Assembly (NCBI RefSeq): GCF_000732195.1
Contig: NZ_JNNU01000010.1
Location: 1 to 64,000, forward strand
Source of the DNA: Neorhizobium vignae
GTDB lineage: Bacteria > Pseudomonadota > Alphaproteobacteria > Rhizobiales > Rhizobiaceae
Length of the DNA stretch: 64,000 nucleotides
Reading direction: 5' to 3'
Under the pieces are notes generated by a model. The model did no database searches. It was not told where the DNA came from and saw only the letters and a program-made list of their open reading frames with translations. This document shows, one piece after another, positions 43,128 to 51,682 of the stretch; positions within the stretch are counted from its first letter, which is position 1; every line of letters starts with the position of its first letter. Made by a program: the position numbers and the translations under genes.

Positions 43128-43586
43128 TTAATACCCGAACCAGGGACCGATAATGGCAAGCGGCATGCCGAGCCCCTTGATGAAGGCAAGGCTGCAGGCC
43201 GCACCGAGTCCGAGCCCGTACAAGGCTGATTTCACCGGCTGCAAAGGACGTGATGCAAACGAGGAGATGAAGCAGCAACCGAAGACCGCCGGCAGCAATC
43301 CGCCGCCGCGAACGACCAGTCCAAACACCAGGATCGCTGCAATGATGAACGTGACCTTCGAGGAATAAAGGCCCGGCTGCTGTTTACCGGTGTCATGCTT
43401 TTCGGCCGTAAGGGCAACGATAAGGCCCATGGCGATCAAGGCCGAGGCTACCAGGCCCGGAAATGCACCGGGACCGATCTTGCGCCAGGTACCGTAGGAG
43501 AGATCGAGGCTGCCCAACAGGAAAGCGACGCCGATCGATACGAACAGGAGCCCTGCAATCAATTGCGGATTGAGACGTGAGGTCAT
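43128..43586 (-). CDS. tctB: tripartite tricarboxylate transporter small permease
   Basis: A 152-residue protein with four predicted membrane helices (LIAGLLFVSIGVAFLLGS; FPGLVASALIAMGLIVAL; VTFIIAAILVFGLVV; ALYGLGLGAACSLAF). The conserved IGPGAFP motif of TctB is present. ATG 43586 has GGAAAGG seven bases upstream and overlaps the molybdoenzyme stop. Ten bases separate it from tctA. Confidence 0.85.
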   Translation of the reverse strand: MTSRLNPQLIAGLLFVSIGVAFLLGSLDLSYGTWRKIGPGAFPGLVASALIAMGLIVALTAEKHDTGKQQPGLYSSKVTFIIAAILVFGLVVRGGGLLPAVFGCCFISSFASRPLQPVKSALYGLGLGAACSLAFIKGLGMPLAIIGPWFGY

Positions 43587-45964
43587 GGGCATTCCTTTCC
43601 GGTGGACGCTTTTGATCGCGGGTCGGGGACCAGATCCGGCGGGCGGTAGGCTCGCACCTCCGGCGGCGTGCCGATGAAGCGGGAAATCTCGACAAGGCAC
43701 GAGTTCGGGCTTGGCCCCTGCGCGAGGCGGGAAGTCCCGTGATCCGGCGTCAGGACGTTCGGATTGCCGTTCAGCTCCAGCGAACCCGGCGTCGTGGGAT
43801 CCGCCGGATCGAACCAGGCGCCCGTCGCCAGCTGCACGACGCCGGGCATGACGGAATCGGTAATGGCAACCACCGCAAGGCAAGCACCGCGGGTGTTGGA
43901 AATGGTCACCACCTCGCCTTGTACAAGCCCGCGAGCCGAGGCGTCGTCGGGATGAATGCGCACCGGCTGACGACCGCCGCTTTTGGTCTTGCGCGACGGC
44001 GCTGCATGGTCCCATTGGCTGTGCAGCTTGTCATGCGGCTGGCAGGACAGGAGATGCAGTGGATAGAGTGCCGCGAGCTTGCCCCCCAACCATTCGACCG
44101 GTTCCATCCACGCCGGATGGCCGGGGCAATCGACGTAGTCGAAGCCCTCAATGAGTTCCGAGGAAAGCTCGATCAGACCGGACGGCGTATGCAGCGGATG
44201 AGCAGCCGGGTCCGCACGAAATGCGGAAAGGAAAGGCCGATCCGCGTCTTGGCTTTCCACCTCGATCAGTCCCGTATTCCGGAACGTGGGAAAATCCGGC
44301 AGGGAAATGTCGCGTGACGCGGCGTTCGCTTGCGCTTCGGCATAAAGCTTCTCCAGCCATTCGGATTCGCTCAATCCGCCGGTGAATGCCGCTTCAGTGC
44401 CCAGCTTCTTCGCGATGCGGCGCAGGATCTCGTGATCCGACAATACCTCCGCTGGTGGTGCTGCCGTGTGTGTCGAATATCCGAGAAAACTGTCGCGACC
44501 GCTGGCAACCAGATCGTCGCGTTCCAGGAATGTCGCGGCGGGCAACACGATGTCGGCATGCCGGGCGTTGGCATTCCACCAGTGCTCGTGAACAATGATC
44601 GTTTCCGGCTTCTGCCAAGCTTCGACCAGCCGATGAAGGTCCTGATGATGGTGAAAGGGGTTGCCACCAGCCCAATAGATCAGCCGTATTTCCGGATAGA
44701 TCCGTTTCTTGCCGTTGTAGTCGTATTCCGCTCCCGGTGAAAGCAGCATGTCTGCGATCCGCGCAACCGGAATGTAGTCGGAAATGGCATTTTGTCCCTG
44801 CGGTAGCGACGGCCATTTCACGGCTGGCGCCGGCTGGCCGATGCCCGATATGGATGCATAACCGAAACCAAATCCTCCGCCAGGCAGACCGATGCGCCCC
44901 AGCAGCGATGCCACCGCGATTGCTGCCCAATAGGCCTGTTCACCATGGTCGGCGCGTTGCAGCGCCCATGCCATCATGATGAAGGTTTTTTTCGAGGCCA
45001 TGGTCCGGGCAAGGGTGAGGATGTCCTGCGCTTCAAGGCCGGTAATGCCGGCTGCCCAGCTTACATCCTTGACGACGCCATCCACCTTACCGAACAGATA
45101 ATCCCGCAATGTTTCGAAGCCGACGGTGTAGCGCTTGACGAAAGCCGCGTCGTGACGATCCTCCTGGATCAGGACATGGGCGATGGCGAGCAACAGGGCG
45201 GCGTCGGTCCCGGGCCTCAGAGCCATCCATTGGGCGTCGAGCTCGCTTGCGGCATCATCCCGGACAGGTCCGATGTTGACGAAATGGGCGCCGGCGTGCT
45301 TGCAGTCGAGGAGATACTTGCGGGTTTCATGGCGGCAAACGCCACCGGCATTGACCTGAGCGTTGCGAAGCGGTGTGCCGCCGAACATCACGATCAGGTC
45401 CGCATGGCCGACGATCTGGCTCCATGGGCTGTGGCCGGAAATCAATCCATCGGTGGAACCGATGACGTGCGGCAGGATGACCTCGCCCGCGGCATAACTG
45501 TAGGTCTGAACGGAACGAACGGAACCGCCGTTCATGTTGAAAAAACGCTTCAGCTGGCTTTGGGCATGATGAAATCGTCCGGCGCTCGACCAGCCGTAGG
45601 AGCCGGAAAAAATCGCGCCACTGCCATGCTCGTCCCTGACGCGGCGGATTTCGCCGGCGACCAGTTCGATTGCGTCATCCCAGGAAACCTCTACAAATGC
45701 CTCGGCTCCCCGCCGGCCGGAACGATGACCCGGTCCCTTTTCAAGGTAGGATCGCCTGACTGCAGGCTTCAGGATTCGGCACGGCGCAAGCCTGTCGGCT
45801 GGAAGCTCTCCACCGAATGGAACGGGGTTGGGGTCGCCCGCCATCGGACGAACGGCGCCATGCAATCCATCATGCGTGTAGAACCCCCAATGGGTTCCGA
45901 CATGGCGCTGGCCCTCCAAAGGCTCCGAATCTTGCGTGGTTTTCGGAGCCTTCATCATCTTCAT
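43583..45964 (-). CDS. molybdopterin oxidoreductase, BisC/DMSO-reductase type
   Basis: A 793-residue molybdopterin-guanine-dinucleotide enzyme. It has VGTHWGFYTHDGLHG near residue 22, SWDDAIELVAGEIRRV, and SGSYGWSSAGRFHHAQS near residue 118, in which the Ser is the likely Mo ligand as in DMSO, TMAO and biotin sulfoxide reductases; ARHADIVLPAATFLERDD and the C-terminal EVVTISNTRGACLAVV follow. There is no N-terminal iron-sulfur Cys motif and no Tat signal, so it should be cytoplasmic, like BisC. It overlaps tctC upstream (ATGA) and tctB downstream, so it is part of the transport operon. Substrate likely a sulfoxide, N-oxide or related compound. Confidence 0.8.
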   Translation of the reverse strand: MKMMKAPKTTQDSEPLEGQRHVGTHWGFYTHDGLHGAVRPMAGDPNPVPFGGELPADRLAPCRILKPAVRRSYLEKGPGHRSGRRGAEAFVEVSWDDAIELVAGEIRRVRDEHGSGAIFSGSYGWSSAGRFHHAQSQLKRFFNMNGGSVRSVQTYSYAAGEVILPHVIGSTDGLISGHSPWSQIVGHADLIVMFGGTPLRNAQVNAGGVCRHETRKYLLDCKHAGAHFVNIGPVRDDAASELDAQWMALRPGTDAALLLAIAHVLIQEDRHDAAFVKRYTVGFETLRDYLFGKVDGVVKDVSWAAGITGLEAQDILTLARTMASKKTFIMMAWALQRADHGEQAYWAAIAVASLLGRIGLPGGGFGFGYASISGIGQPAPAVKWPSLPQGQNAISDYIPVARIADMLLSPGAEYDYNGKKRIYPEIRLIYWAGGNPFHHHQDLHRLVEAWQKPETIIVHEHWWNANARHADIVLPAATFLERDDLVASGRDSFLGYSTHTAAPPAEVLSDHEILRRIAKKLGTEAAFTGGLSESEWLEKLYAEAQANAASRDISLPDFPTFRNTGLIEVESQDADRPFLSAFRADPAAHPLHTPSGLIELSSELIEGFDYVDCPGHPAWMEPVEWLGGKLAALYPLHLLSCQPHDKLHSQWDHAAPSRKTKSGGRQPVRIHPDDASARGLVQGEVVTISNTRGACLAVVAITDSVMPGVVQLATGAWFDPADPTTPGSLELNGNPNVLTPDHGTSRLAQGPSPNSCLVEISRFIGTPPEVRAYRPPDLVPDPRSKASTGKECP

Positions 45965-46932
45965 TCCACCTTGATGCCGGCTGTCTTGACGATCTCGCCG
46001 TAACGCTTCGTCTCGTCCACCACGAAGGTCTTCAGATCGGCGCCGTTCTTGTACATCGGCTCGAAGCCGAAGACCGTCAGTTTGTCCTTGAATTCCGTAG
46101 AGGTGACAACCTCCTGCAGGACCTTGCCGAGATATTCCGCCGCCTTTGGGTCAAGATTTTTCGGCGCCCAGACGCCGTACCAGGAGAGCATTTCCAAGGG
46201 AGGCATGCCGCTCTCGGCAACGGTCGGCACATCCGGCGCCAGGGGCGAGCGGGTCAGGCTGGTCACCGCAAGCGGCTTCAGCCGGCCTGCCTTGACATGC
46301 GGCAGGGACGACAGGATCGGGTCGGCGATCAGTTGCACCTGGCCGCCAATCATGTCGGTAAGCGCCGGACCGGCCCCCTTGTAGGTGACCACTTCAGTAT
46401 CGACGCCGGCTTTACCCTTCAGGACCTCCACAGCCAAATGACCGGCCGATCCATAACCGGAGGTGGCGAAGTTGTAGGAATCCGGATCCGCCTTCACCTC
46501 GGCGAAGAATTCCTTCAGCGTGTTGGCCTTGTCCGACGGATTGGTGGTGATCAGCAGCGGGCCCGCCGCGATGCCGCTGATATGGGTGAAGTCATTGACG
46601 ACGTCGAAAGGCACATTCTTGTTGATCAGCGGCGTGACCACGTGGATCGACGCATTCAGCAGCAGGGTGTAGCCATCGGGAGCAGCCTTGACCACATCGG
46701 ACGAACCGACCACCCCGCCGGCACCGCCCGCACGGTTATCGACAACGAACGTCTTGCCGGTCTTGACCGAAAGCGTGGCGGCAAGAACGCGTGCAACGCC
46801 ATCGACTGCACCGCCCGGCGGATAAGGCACGACAATGGACACAGGCCGACTGGGATAATCGTCCGCCTTGGCAAGGCCGGCCGCCGGCAGCGTCATCGAA
46901 AGAAAAAGCAATGCTGTTCCGAAGCGGTTCAT
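45961..46932 (-). CDS. tctC: TTT-type solute-binding protein (Bug family)
   Basis: A 323-residue periplasmic binding protein. Signal peptide MNRFGTALLFLSMTLPAAGL with cleavage near AKA; mature start YPSRPVSIVVPYPPGGAVDG, then VVDNRAGGAGGVVGSSDVVK, DGYTLLL and GHLAVEVLKGKAGV: classical Bug/TctC motifs. ATG 46932 matches the signal peptide; an upstream open part has no sense. Captures the substrate of the TctAB permease, probably a carboxylate. Its gene overlaps the molybdoenzyme by 4 bases. Confidence 0.85.
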   Translation of the reverse strand: MNRFGTALLFLSMTLPAAGLAKADDYPSRPVSIVVPYPPGGAVDGVARVLAATLSVKTGKTFVVDNRAGGAGGVVGSSDVVKAAPDGYTLLLNASIHVVTPLINKNVPFDVVNDFTHISGIAAGPLLITTNPSDKANTLKEFFAEVKADPDSYNFATSGYGSAGHLAVEVLKGKAGVDTEVVTYKGAGPALTDMIGGQVQLIADPILSSLPHVKAGRLKPLAVTSLTRSPLAPDVPTVAESGMPPLEMLSWYGVWAPKNLDPKAAEYLGKVLQEVVTSTEFKDKLTVFGFEPMYKNGADLKTFVVDETKRYGEIVKTAGIKVE

Positions 46933-47031
46933 AGATGGATTCCTTCTGGCTCCAAGAGGATGTATGCAGTCGAAAGTCATTGTATTCATCGCGGATCCTT
47001 CGCACCGGCGAGAGGCAATCCGCTCCGGCCG

Positions 47032-47811
47032 TCAGAACGTTCCGGGATATTGCCCGCCATCGATCAGCAGGTTCTGAGCAGTCACAAAGCCGGCATTCGC
47101 TGAGCAGAGGAAGGCGATGTAGGCGCCAACTTCTTCGGGGCGTCCGTAGCGGCCAGCCGGATTCTGTGCCGCGCGGGCGGCCCATATTTCGTCGAAAGAA
47201 CGACCGCTTTCCTGAGCAAGTACCTCGACATGCTGGCGCTGGCCATCCGAAGCGACAATGCCCGGGAGCATATTGTTAATCGTTACATTGTGGGCGATCG
47301 TCTGCCGAGCCAGGCCCGCGACGAAACCGACAAGGCCGGAGCGTGCCGCATTCGACATGCCAAGCTCGGCCTGGGCGATCTTGACGCTCCGCGACACGAT
47401 GTTGACGATACGGCCGAACTCGCGCTCCATCATTCCGTCAACGGTCAGGCGCATCATGTCGATCGGTGTCAGCATCATCCGATCGATGCCCCGCAACCAG
47501 TCTTCTCGAGTCCAGTTGCGGAAATCACCGGGCAGTTCACCATCGGCGTTGTTGACCAGGATGTCCGGTTTTGGGCAGACAGACAGAACGGCTTCACGAC
47601 CGGCAAGCGTGGTAATATCGCCGACGACAGCGGTGACGCGGGCGCCGGTAACCGCTCGAATTTCTGCGGCTGCCGCCTGCAGTGTCTCGGGCGTCCGGGC
47701 GACGATGGTCAGATCCACATTTTCCCGAGCGAGAGCCATTGCGGCGGCCTTGCCCATGCCTCGGCTTGCGCCGGTAACGATGGCATTGCGACCGGAAATC
47801 CCGAGATCCAT
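47032..47811 (-). CDS. atypical SDR protein without the Tyr-x-x-x-Lys pair
   Basis: A 259-residue SDR-fold protein with a normal cofactor motif (TGASRGMG near residue 13) and the NNA turn (ILVNNADGELPGDF). Where classical members have Tyr-x-x-x-Lys after the catalytic Ser, this one reads AQAELGMSNAARSGLVGFV, i.e. Met and Arg instead. The closing VTAQNLLIDGGQYPGTF is family-like. I recall a subgroup of SDRs with a Ser-Asn-Ala-Ala-Arg segment, so this may be a real variant with altered chemistry. The stop is 100 bases before tctC. ATG 47811 lies 11 bases after the lyase stop. Confidence 0.75.
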   Translation of the reverse strand: MDLGISGRNAIVTGASRGMGKAAAMALARENVDLTIVARTPETLQAAAAEIRAVTGARVTAVVGDITTLAGREAVLSVCPKPDILVNNADGELPGDFRNWTREDWLRGIDRMMLTPIDMMRLTVDGMMEREFGRIVNIVSRSVKIAQAELGMSNAARSGLVGFVAGLARQTIAHNVTINNMLPGIVASDGQRQHVEVLAQESGRSFDEIWAARAAQNPAGRYGRPEEVGAYIAFLCSANAGFVTAQNLLIDGGQYPGTF

Positions 47812-47821
47812 CGGCCGGGCC

Positions 47822-48769
47822 TCAAGCGGCCAAGGCCGAAGCGGACTGCAGCTTCCAGCCATATTTCTTATCGAGGCCGAGATCCTGGACGATGCGGATG
47901 CCCTTTGCGAGCGCTTCGCCTTCAAGGCCGGTCAATGGCCGCCGCAGTTCGCCAGCCGGCAGTCCGACAGCCTTCATCAGCGATTTCACGGCCACCGGGT
48001 TGATGGCCGAGTAATTGTAGTGCAGCAGCGGCAGAAGTTTCAGATAGTTGTCGCGGAACCCCTCGGCTTCGACATAGCTCGTCCACGGACGCGACATCAC
48101 CGCCACTTCGGCCGGTGCAATATTGCCGCCCATATTGGCAGTACCATGACCACCGAGGCTCATTGTTGGAACGACGAGACCGAGGTTGGGGCTGTCGCAG
48201 CACATTACCGAAACATCCGGACGAGCGGCGAGAACCTGGGCAACCTGGCCGACACGCGCAGTGGATTCCTTGTGAATGACGTAGTTGGGATGCTTGAATA
48301 TGCGCAGAAGGTGATCCCAGTGCAGGTCGCTCTTGACCCGCGGCGGGTTGTTGTACAGCCCGAGAGGCAGGTCGGTCGCGTCGGCGACTTCCAGGAAATA
48401 ACCTTCGATGTCGGCTTCCGGGGCGCAGATATACGCCGGAGCAGCGAGAATGGCACCGTCTGCGCCGTTATCCTTGGCGAACTTCACATTTTCAATCGTA
48501 ACGTCCGTGTTGTTGCCGGTGCAGCCAAAGAAGATCGGCATCTTGGCCGTTTTCATCTTCGACGTCTCGACGATGATTTTCTTCTTCTCCTCAGCCGACA
48601 GCATGGATACCTCGCCGGTCGAGCCCATGATCAAGACGGCAGAGGTGCCGTTCGCTTCGTGGAAGGAAAGCAATGCGCGGAACGCGCCCATATCGACTGC
48701 CCCTGACTTGTCGAACGGGGTGATCAAGGCAACGAAGGATCCGGTGATCCTGGGGGCAGCAGCGGTCAT
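47822..48769 (-). CDS. dihydrodipicolinate synthase/N-acetylneuraminate lyase family protein
   Basis: A 315-residue (beta/alpha)8 aldolase of the DapA family. GSFVALITPFDKSG start, VLIMGSTGEVSML (the Thr-Gly-Glu carboxylate-binding loop), the catalytic Tyr in LGLYNNPPR and the Schiff-base Lys in VIHKEST near residue 166 are all present. Together with uptake genes and oxidoreductases, and not with lysine genes, it is more likely catabolic: a keto-acid lyase or deaminase such as in hydroxyproline or sugar-acid breakdown. First gene of the operon; a long palindrome lies about 150 bases upstream. Confidence 0.85.
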   Translation of the reverse strand: MTAAAPRITGSFVALITPFDKSGAVDMGAFRALLSFHEANGTSAVLIMGSTGEVSMLSAEEKKKIIVETSKMKTAKMPIFFGCTGNNTDVTIENVKFAKDNGADGAILAAPAYICAPEADIEGYFLEVADATDLPLGLYNNPPRVKSDLHWDHLLRIFKHPNYVIHKESTARVGQVAQVLAARPDVSVMCCDSPNLGLVVPTMSLGGHGTANMGGNIAPAEVAVMSRPWTSYVEAEGFRDNYLKLLPLLHYNYSAINPVAVKSLMKAVGLPAGELRRPLTGLEGEALAKGIRIVQDLGLDKKYGWKLQSASALAA

Positions 48770-48917
48770 TGCACGGCTCCGTGAATGTTAAACGATGTTT
48801 GAAACATAATTTGAGGCGGGAAAGAGTCAATGACTTTAATCGGTCAAACCGCCCAAGAATCAAGCAGCGATCGGCAAATATGCAAAAACCAGCATGGGGT
48901 TGAAGTGACAATTGGGA

Positions 48918-48941
48918 ATACAGTCTAATCTTAGACTATAT
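48918..48941. promoter_or_regulatory. 24-bp palindrome, candidate TetR operator
   Basis: ATAcAGTCTAA (48918-48928), TC, TTAGACTaTAT (48931-48941) is an 11-base inverted repeat with a single mismatched pair; GGGA and TCCC extend the dyad with a one-base bulge. It lies between the TetR gene and the DHDPS-family gene, about 150 bases before the latter's start, in an AT-rich intergenic stretch (48770-49067) without genes. Confidence 0.55.
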
Positions 48942-49067
48942 GTCCCAACGTTTTTTCTCAAAACGCAATAAAAAAGATTATTGCTCAGCCTGGATCCAAT
49001 TGTAGATAGATACTGCTATGTATCTTATCTTGCGCAACTTTAGCTGTAAGTTCGAAATCCAGGATCT

Positions 49068-49751
49068 TCACCCGATGGCAGGCGCCTGAAATCCAGTACA
49101 GATAAATCGTGAGAGCTGAGAGATAATCTCTTCGTCGTCATCGGTATCGCAAAGGCCGCCGGATAACTGCTTGAGGCGATACGATGCCGGGTCTGAATCG
49201 ATCAGGACCTGCATGATGGCGCCAATCGAAAAATTGTAACGCCAGAAAATATCGCGGCGCTGCATATCCGGTAGTGCGCGACTGAAGGCGTCGATAAAAC
49301 GGAACACGGCAGGATCGACGCGGCGTATGAAAAAACGGTTGGTTGATTCACGCGGCCGCGAACGGACCTGCAGGATCAGCCGCGTCAAGGGACGGGCGCC
49401 CGAGGCATCGCGGCTGAACTGTACCATCGGTCGGACAAGAGCCCCGACGACCTCCTCCAAAATCGGGAATCCGGGTCTCGCCGAGGCCTCGCATTTTTCC
49501 AAAGCCTCTATCCGGGCATGGGTATAGGGTTCCATCATCAGGTTAAGCACCTCGCTGACGAGCTCTTCCTTGGAACCGAAATAATAATTGACGGCAGCAA
49601 CATTCACATCGGCTCGCCTCGTGATGTCGCGAACGGTCGCCAGATCGAACCCCTGCTCGATAAATACTTCACGCGCGGCCGCAACAATGCGGTCCCGCGG
49701 TTCATCCGCGCGATCGACTTTGGACGTCCCGTTATATGCTTTTTTTGCCAT
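49068..49751 (-). CDS. TetR/AcrR-family regulator
   Basis: A 227-residue regulator. After a basic leader (MAKKAYNGTSKVDRADEPRD) the DNA-binding region reads RIVAAAREVFIEQGFDLATV, RDITRRADVNVAAVNYYFGS and KEELVSEVL, a standard TetR helix-turn-helix; the remaining 150 residues form the variable ligand domain. The family name for the C-terminal type is not clear. ATG 49751 is preferred over the open upstream region. It is transcribed in the same direction as the lyase/TTT operon and lies directly upstream, so it probably controls that operon through the palindrome at 48918-48941. Confidence 0.85.
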   Translation of the reverse strand: MAKKAYNGTSKVDRADEPRDRIVAAAREVFIEQGFDLATVRDITRRADVNVAAVNYYFGSKEELVSEVLNLMMEPYTHARIEALEKCEASARPGFPILEEVVGALVRPMVQFSRDASGARPLTRLILQVRSRPRESTNRFFIRRVDPAVFRFIDAFSRALPDMQRRDIFWRYNFSIGAIMQVLIDSDPASYRLKQLSGGLCDTDDDEEIISQLSRFICTGFQAPAIG

Positions 49752-50118
49752 ACATCCCAAATTCTGTGCTTCGAGGCTATCCTCGTCGTTTTGTAGCGGA
49801 CCAACAGGGGCCATCAAGTGCAATTTTGGGGAGCATGAGGATTTTTGGGGCAGTCATGAAGCTTGGCGCATTTCGTTTTGCTCATGGTTGTCGCCGGTCA
49901 TGCCGAGATATCGTCGCTGCAAAGCCGGGCGCTGCGAGCCGTCGGAGGACTGGGTGCCGGCTTGCACCAGAGAAGCTGTAAAGCCCCGCGCCTCGCGCGT
50001 CTGATGCCTTTGGCGAAATGCCACAAGACCATGCCTTTGACGGCAGGATCGGGGCAAATCACGCCCATGCCGAGCCGGGTTGCACTGGCCGGATTAGGCG
50101 CGATGGAGAATGACACGT
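49752..50118. other. gap of 367 bases
   Basis: No supported gene. It holds the probable promoter of the TetR gene near its left edge. The open frames across it lack ribosome sites and have no recognisable domain. Confidence 0.4.
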
Positions 50119-50679
50119 TCAGCGCTCGAACCGCTCCAGCATTCTCTTCAGTTGTGCATTTTGCTGCTGAAGCTTGCCCGCCAATTGCGCCCGCAGCAGC
50201 CTGATCTCTTCATCAAGGCTGATCGCATCGTCAGAAACGGTGGGAACGCCTGAAGAGGGTGGCGGAACGGCGTCACCCCTTGCCGCTGTGTTACCCCGCC
50301 GGCTGCGCTTTCGCACTTCACCTTCGCCAGTCCGCGAGGGGATCGGTGCGTCGCGCACGGTCGAATTGGCGTCACCGGACAAGGCCAGATCGGCCGCCTC
50401 CGCCGGTCTGGCGCCGTTGGTATCCGCCGTGGCGTGAAGACCCGTTGCCGTTTCTTCGGAATGATCCGGCTCCGCTGAAACCGCCTCCGATCGATCGTAA
50501 GCGACGGGCTTTTCCTCGGTCGGAGGATCCGCGGTGTTCGACCCGCTGTCGGTGGCCGTTTCAATCGGTTTGGCGATGGCCAATACGTCCGGCTTCACGT
50601 CGTCGGTCGAGTCCAGTTCTTGCCGCTGTTGACGTCGCGGTGACACAAGCCGGGCAAGAAGTTTCCATGGAGACGCCAT
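50119..50679 (-). CDS. hypothetical protein with low-complexity middle and C-terminal coiled coil
   Basis: A 186-residue protein: a basic start (MASPWKLLARLVSPRRQQRQ), a long disordered Asp/Glu/Ala/Thr/Pro middle (about 25-135) and a C-terminal coiled coil (ISLDEEIRLLRAQLAGKLQQ continuing NAQLKRMLERF). The end is built like the C-terminus of the SyrB-like protein encoded next to it, so the two may be related or may pair. I do not recognise a named family. Separated by 134 bases from the SyrB-like gene. Confidence 0.6.
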   Translation of the reverse strand: MASPWKLLARLVSPRRQQRQELDSTDDVKPDVLAIAKPIETATDSGSNTADPPTEEKPVAYDRSEAVSAEPDHSEETATGLHATADTNGARPAEAADLALSGDANSTVRDAPIPSRTGEGEVRKRSRRGNTAARGDAVPPPSSGVPTVSDDAISLDEEIRLLRAQLAGKLQQQNAQLKRMLERFER

Positions 50680-50813
50680 TTTATTCGACCTCGTATTCTA
50701 TCCCGCATGCAGGCTGCGAGCAAAAGCGTTGGCGGCAGGACTAACCGCCGCCAAGATGTTCGTCTCGATTATAGCCTTGAGAATGCGGCCAGTGCTTGAC
50801 CGGCGGCTGTCGA

Positions 50814-51473
50814 TCAAGCCAGGTTGAGCCGCTTTCGCAGATCGGCGTTTTCAGCACGCAGCTTCTCGGCCAGCAGCTTGCGCAGCTTTTGGTTTTCGTC
50901 TTCCAGTTGCAGAAGATCCGCAAACTCGTCAACTGCCGCCACGGACGGTGCAGCCGGTGCCTGCACGGCCTTCGGCGCACGTTTGACAGGCGCACGTTTG
51001 GCGCTTGTCACGCCTTCGTCGGACTTTGCCTTGCGTCCTCTTTTCGGCTTGACCGCTGCGGCATTCGAAGCCCCTGCCGGTTGCGCCGAAACTTCGGCTG
51101 AGGCCGTTTCAGCGGCCGCCTTTTTGGCGCGAGGTTTGCGCTCCTTCTTTGGTGCGGGCGCCGCAACCGCCGGCGTGTCGGTGTCAGTCATCGTATTAAT
51201 ATCGTCGGCCATTGTGGTCTCCTGTAAAGCCGATGCATTTGTCTCCTGCTCTATCGGCTGTGTCAACAACGCTGCGGCCTGTTGTTCTCCGGCGAAAGAC
51301 ATTCCGGTGCTGCCAGCCTGAGAAGTTTGCGGAAGCAATGGCATTGCCTCGTCCTGCAGATCCTGTGCAACGGACTTGAGATCCATGTCGCCCCAGATGG
51401 AATTCGGATTGGAGTTGATTTTTCGCCGACCGGATTTGTATTCGACGGCAAAGCTGCGCTGGACTTTTTTCAC
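50814..51473 (-). CDS. SyrB-like regulator with N-terminal extension
   Basis: The C-terminal 130 residues, from MADDINTMTDTDTPA through a Lys/Ala/Pro-rich basic stretch (PKKERKPRAKKA) to the coiled coil EFADLLQLEDENQKLRKLLA and LRAENADLRKRL, match SyrB, a Sinorhizobium regulator linked to exopolysaccharide control. A GGAGA site and ATG at 51212 allow SyrB to be made alone. The same frame is open upstream and encodes VQRSFAVEYKSGRRK and SIWGDMDLKSVAQDLQDEA, a separate conserved rhizobial segment as I recall. A GTG at 51473 starts the long form; the frame extends to 51569. So either a fusion or two overlapping products. Confidence 0.6.
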   Translation of the reverse strand: MKKVQRSFAVEYKSGRRKINSNPNSIWGDMDLKSVAQDLQDEAMPLLPQTSQAGSTGMSFAGEQQAAALLTQPIEQETNASALQETTMADDINTMTDTDTPAVAAPAPKKERKPRAKKAAAETASAEVSAQPAGASNAAAVKPKRGRKAKSDEGVTSAKRAPVKRAPKAVQAPAAPSVAAVDEFADLLQLEDENQKLRKLLAEKLRAENADLRKRLNLA

Positions 51474-51682
51474 TTTGAAAGGCCTTGGGTGTCTGCGGTG
51501 ATGTTTCGGCGACGGTTTCAGCATCGCAACAAGCCTTGCCAGATAACCCCTATCGCTCCGGCGGTCCATACCCCTGGCAATATCCGGACCAAATTCTGAT
51601 CCTGTCGCTTTTTATGGAGATGCCGCGAACCACGATAGCGGGTCAGCTGAAGCGCCAAGTCGAGGCAGGTCTGACTTCGTGC

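Noticed and set aside
49898..50116. Minus-strand frame of 72 codons before the TetR gene
   Set aside because: No ribosome site and no family resemblance; composition is Arg/Ala/Pro-rich as in chance frames.
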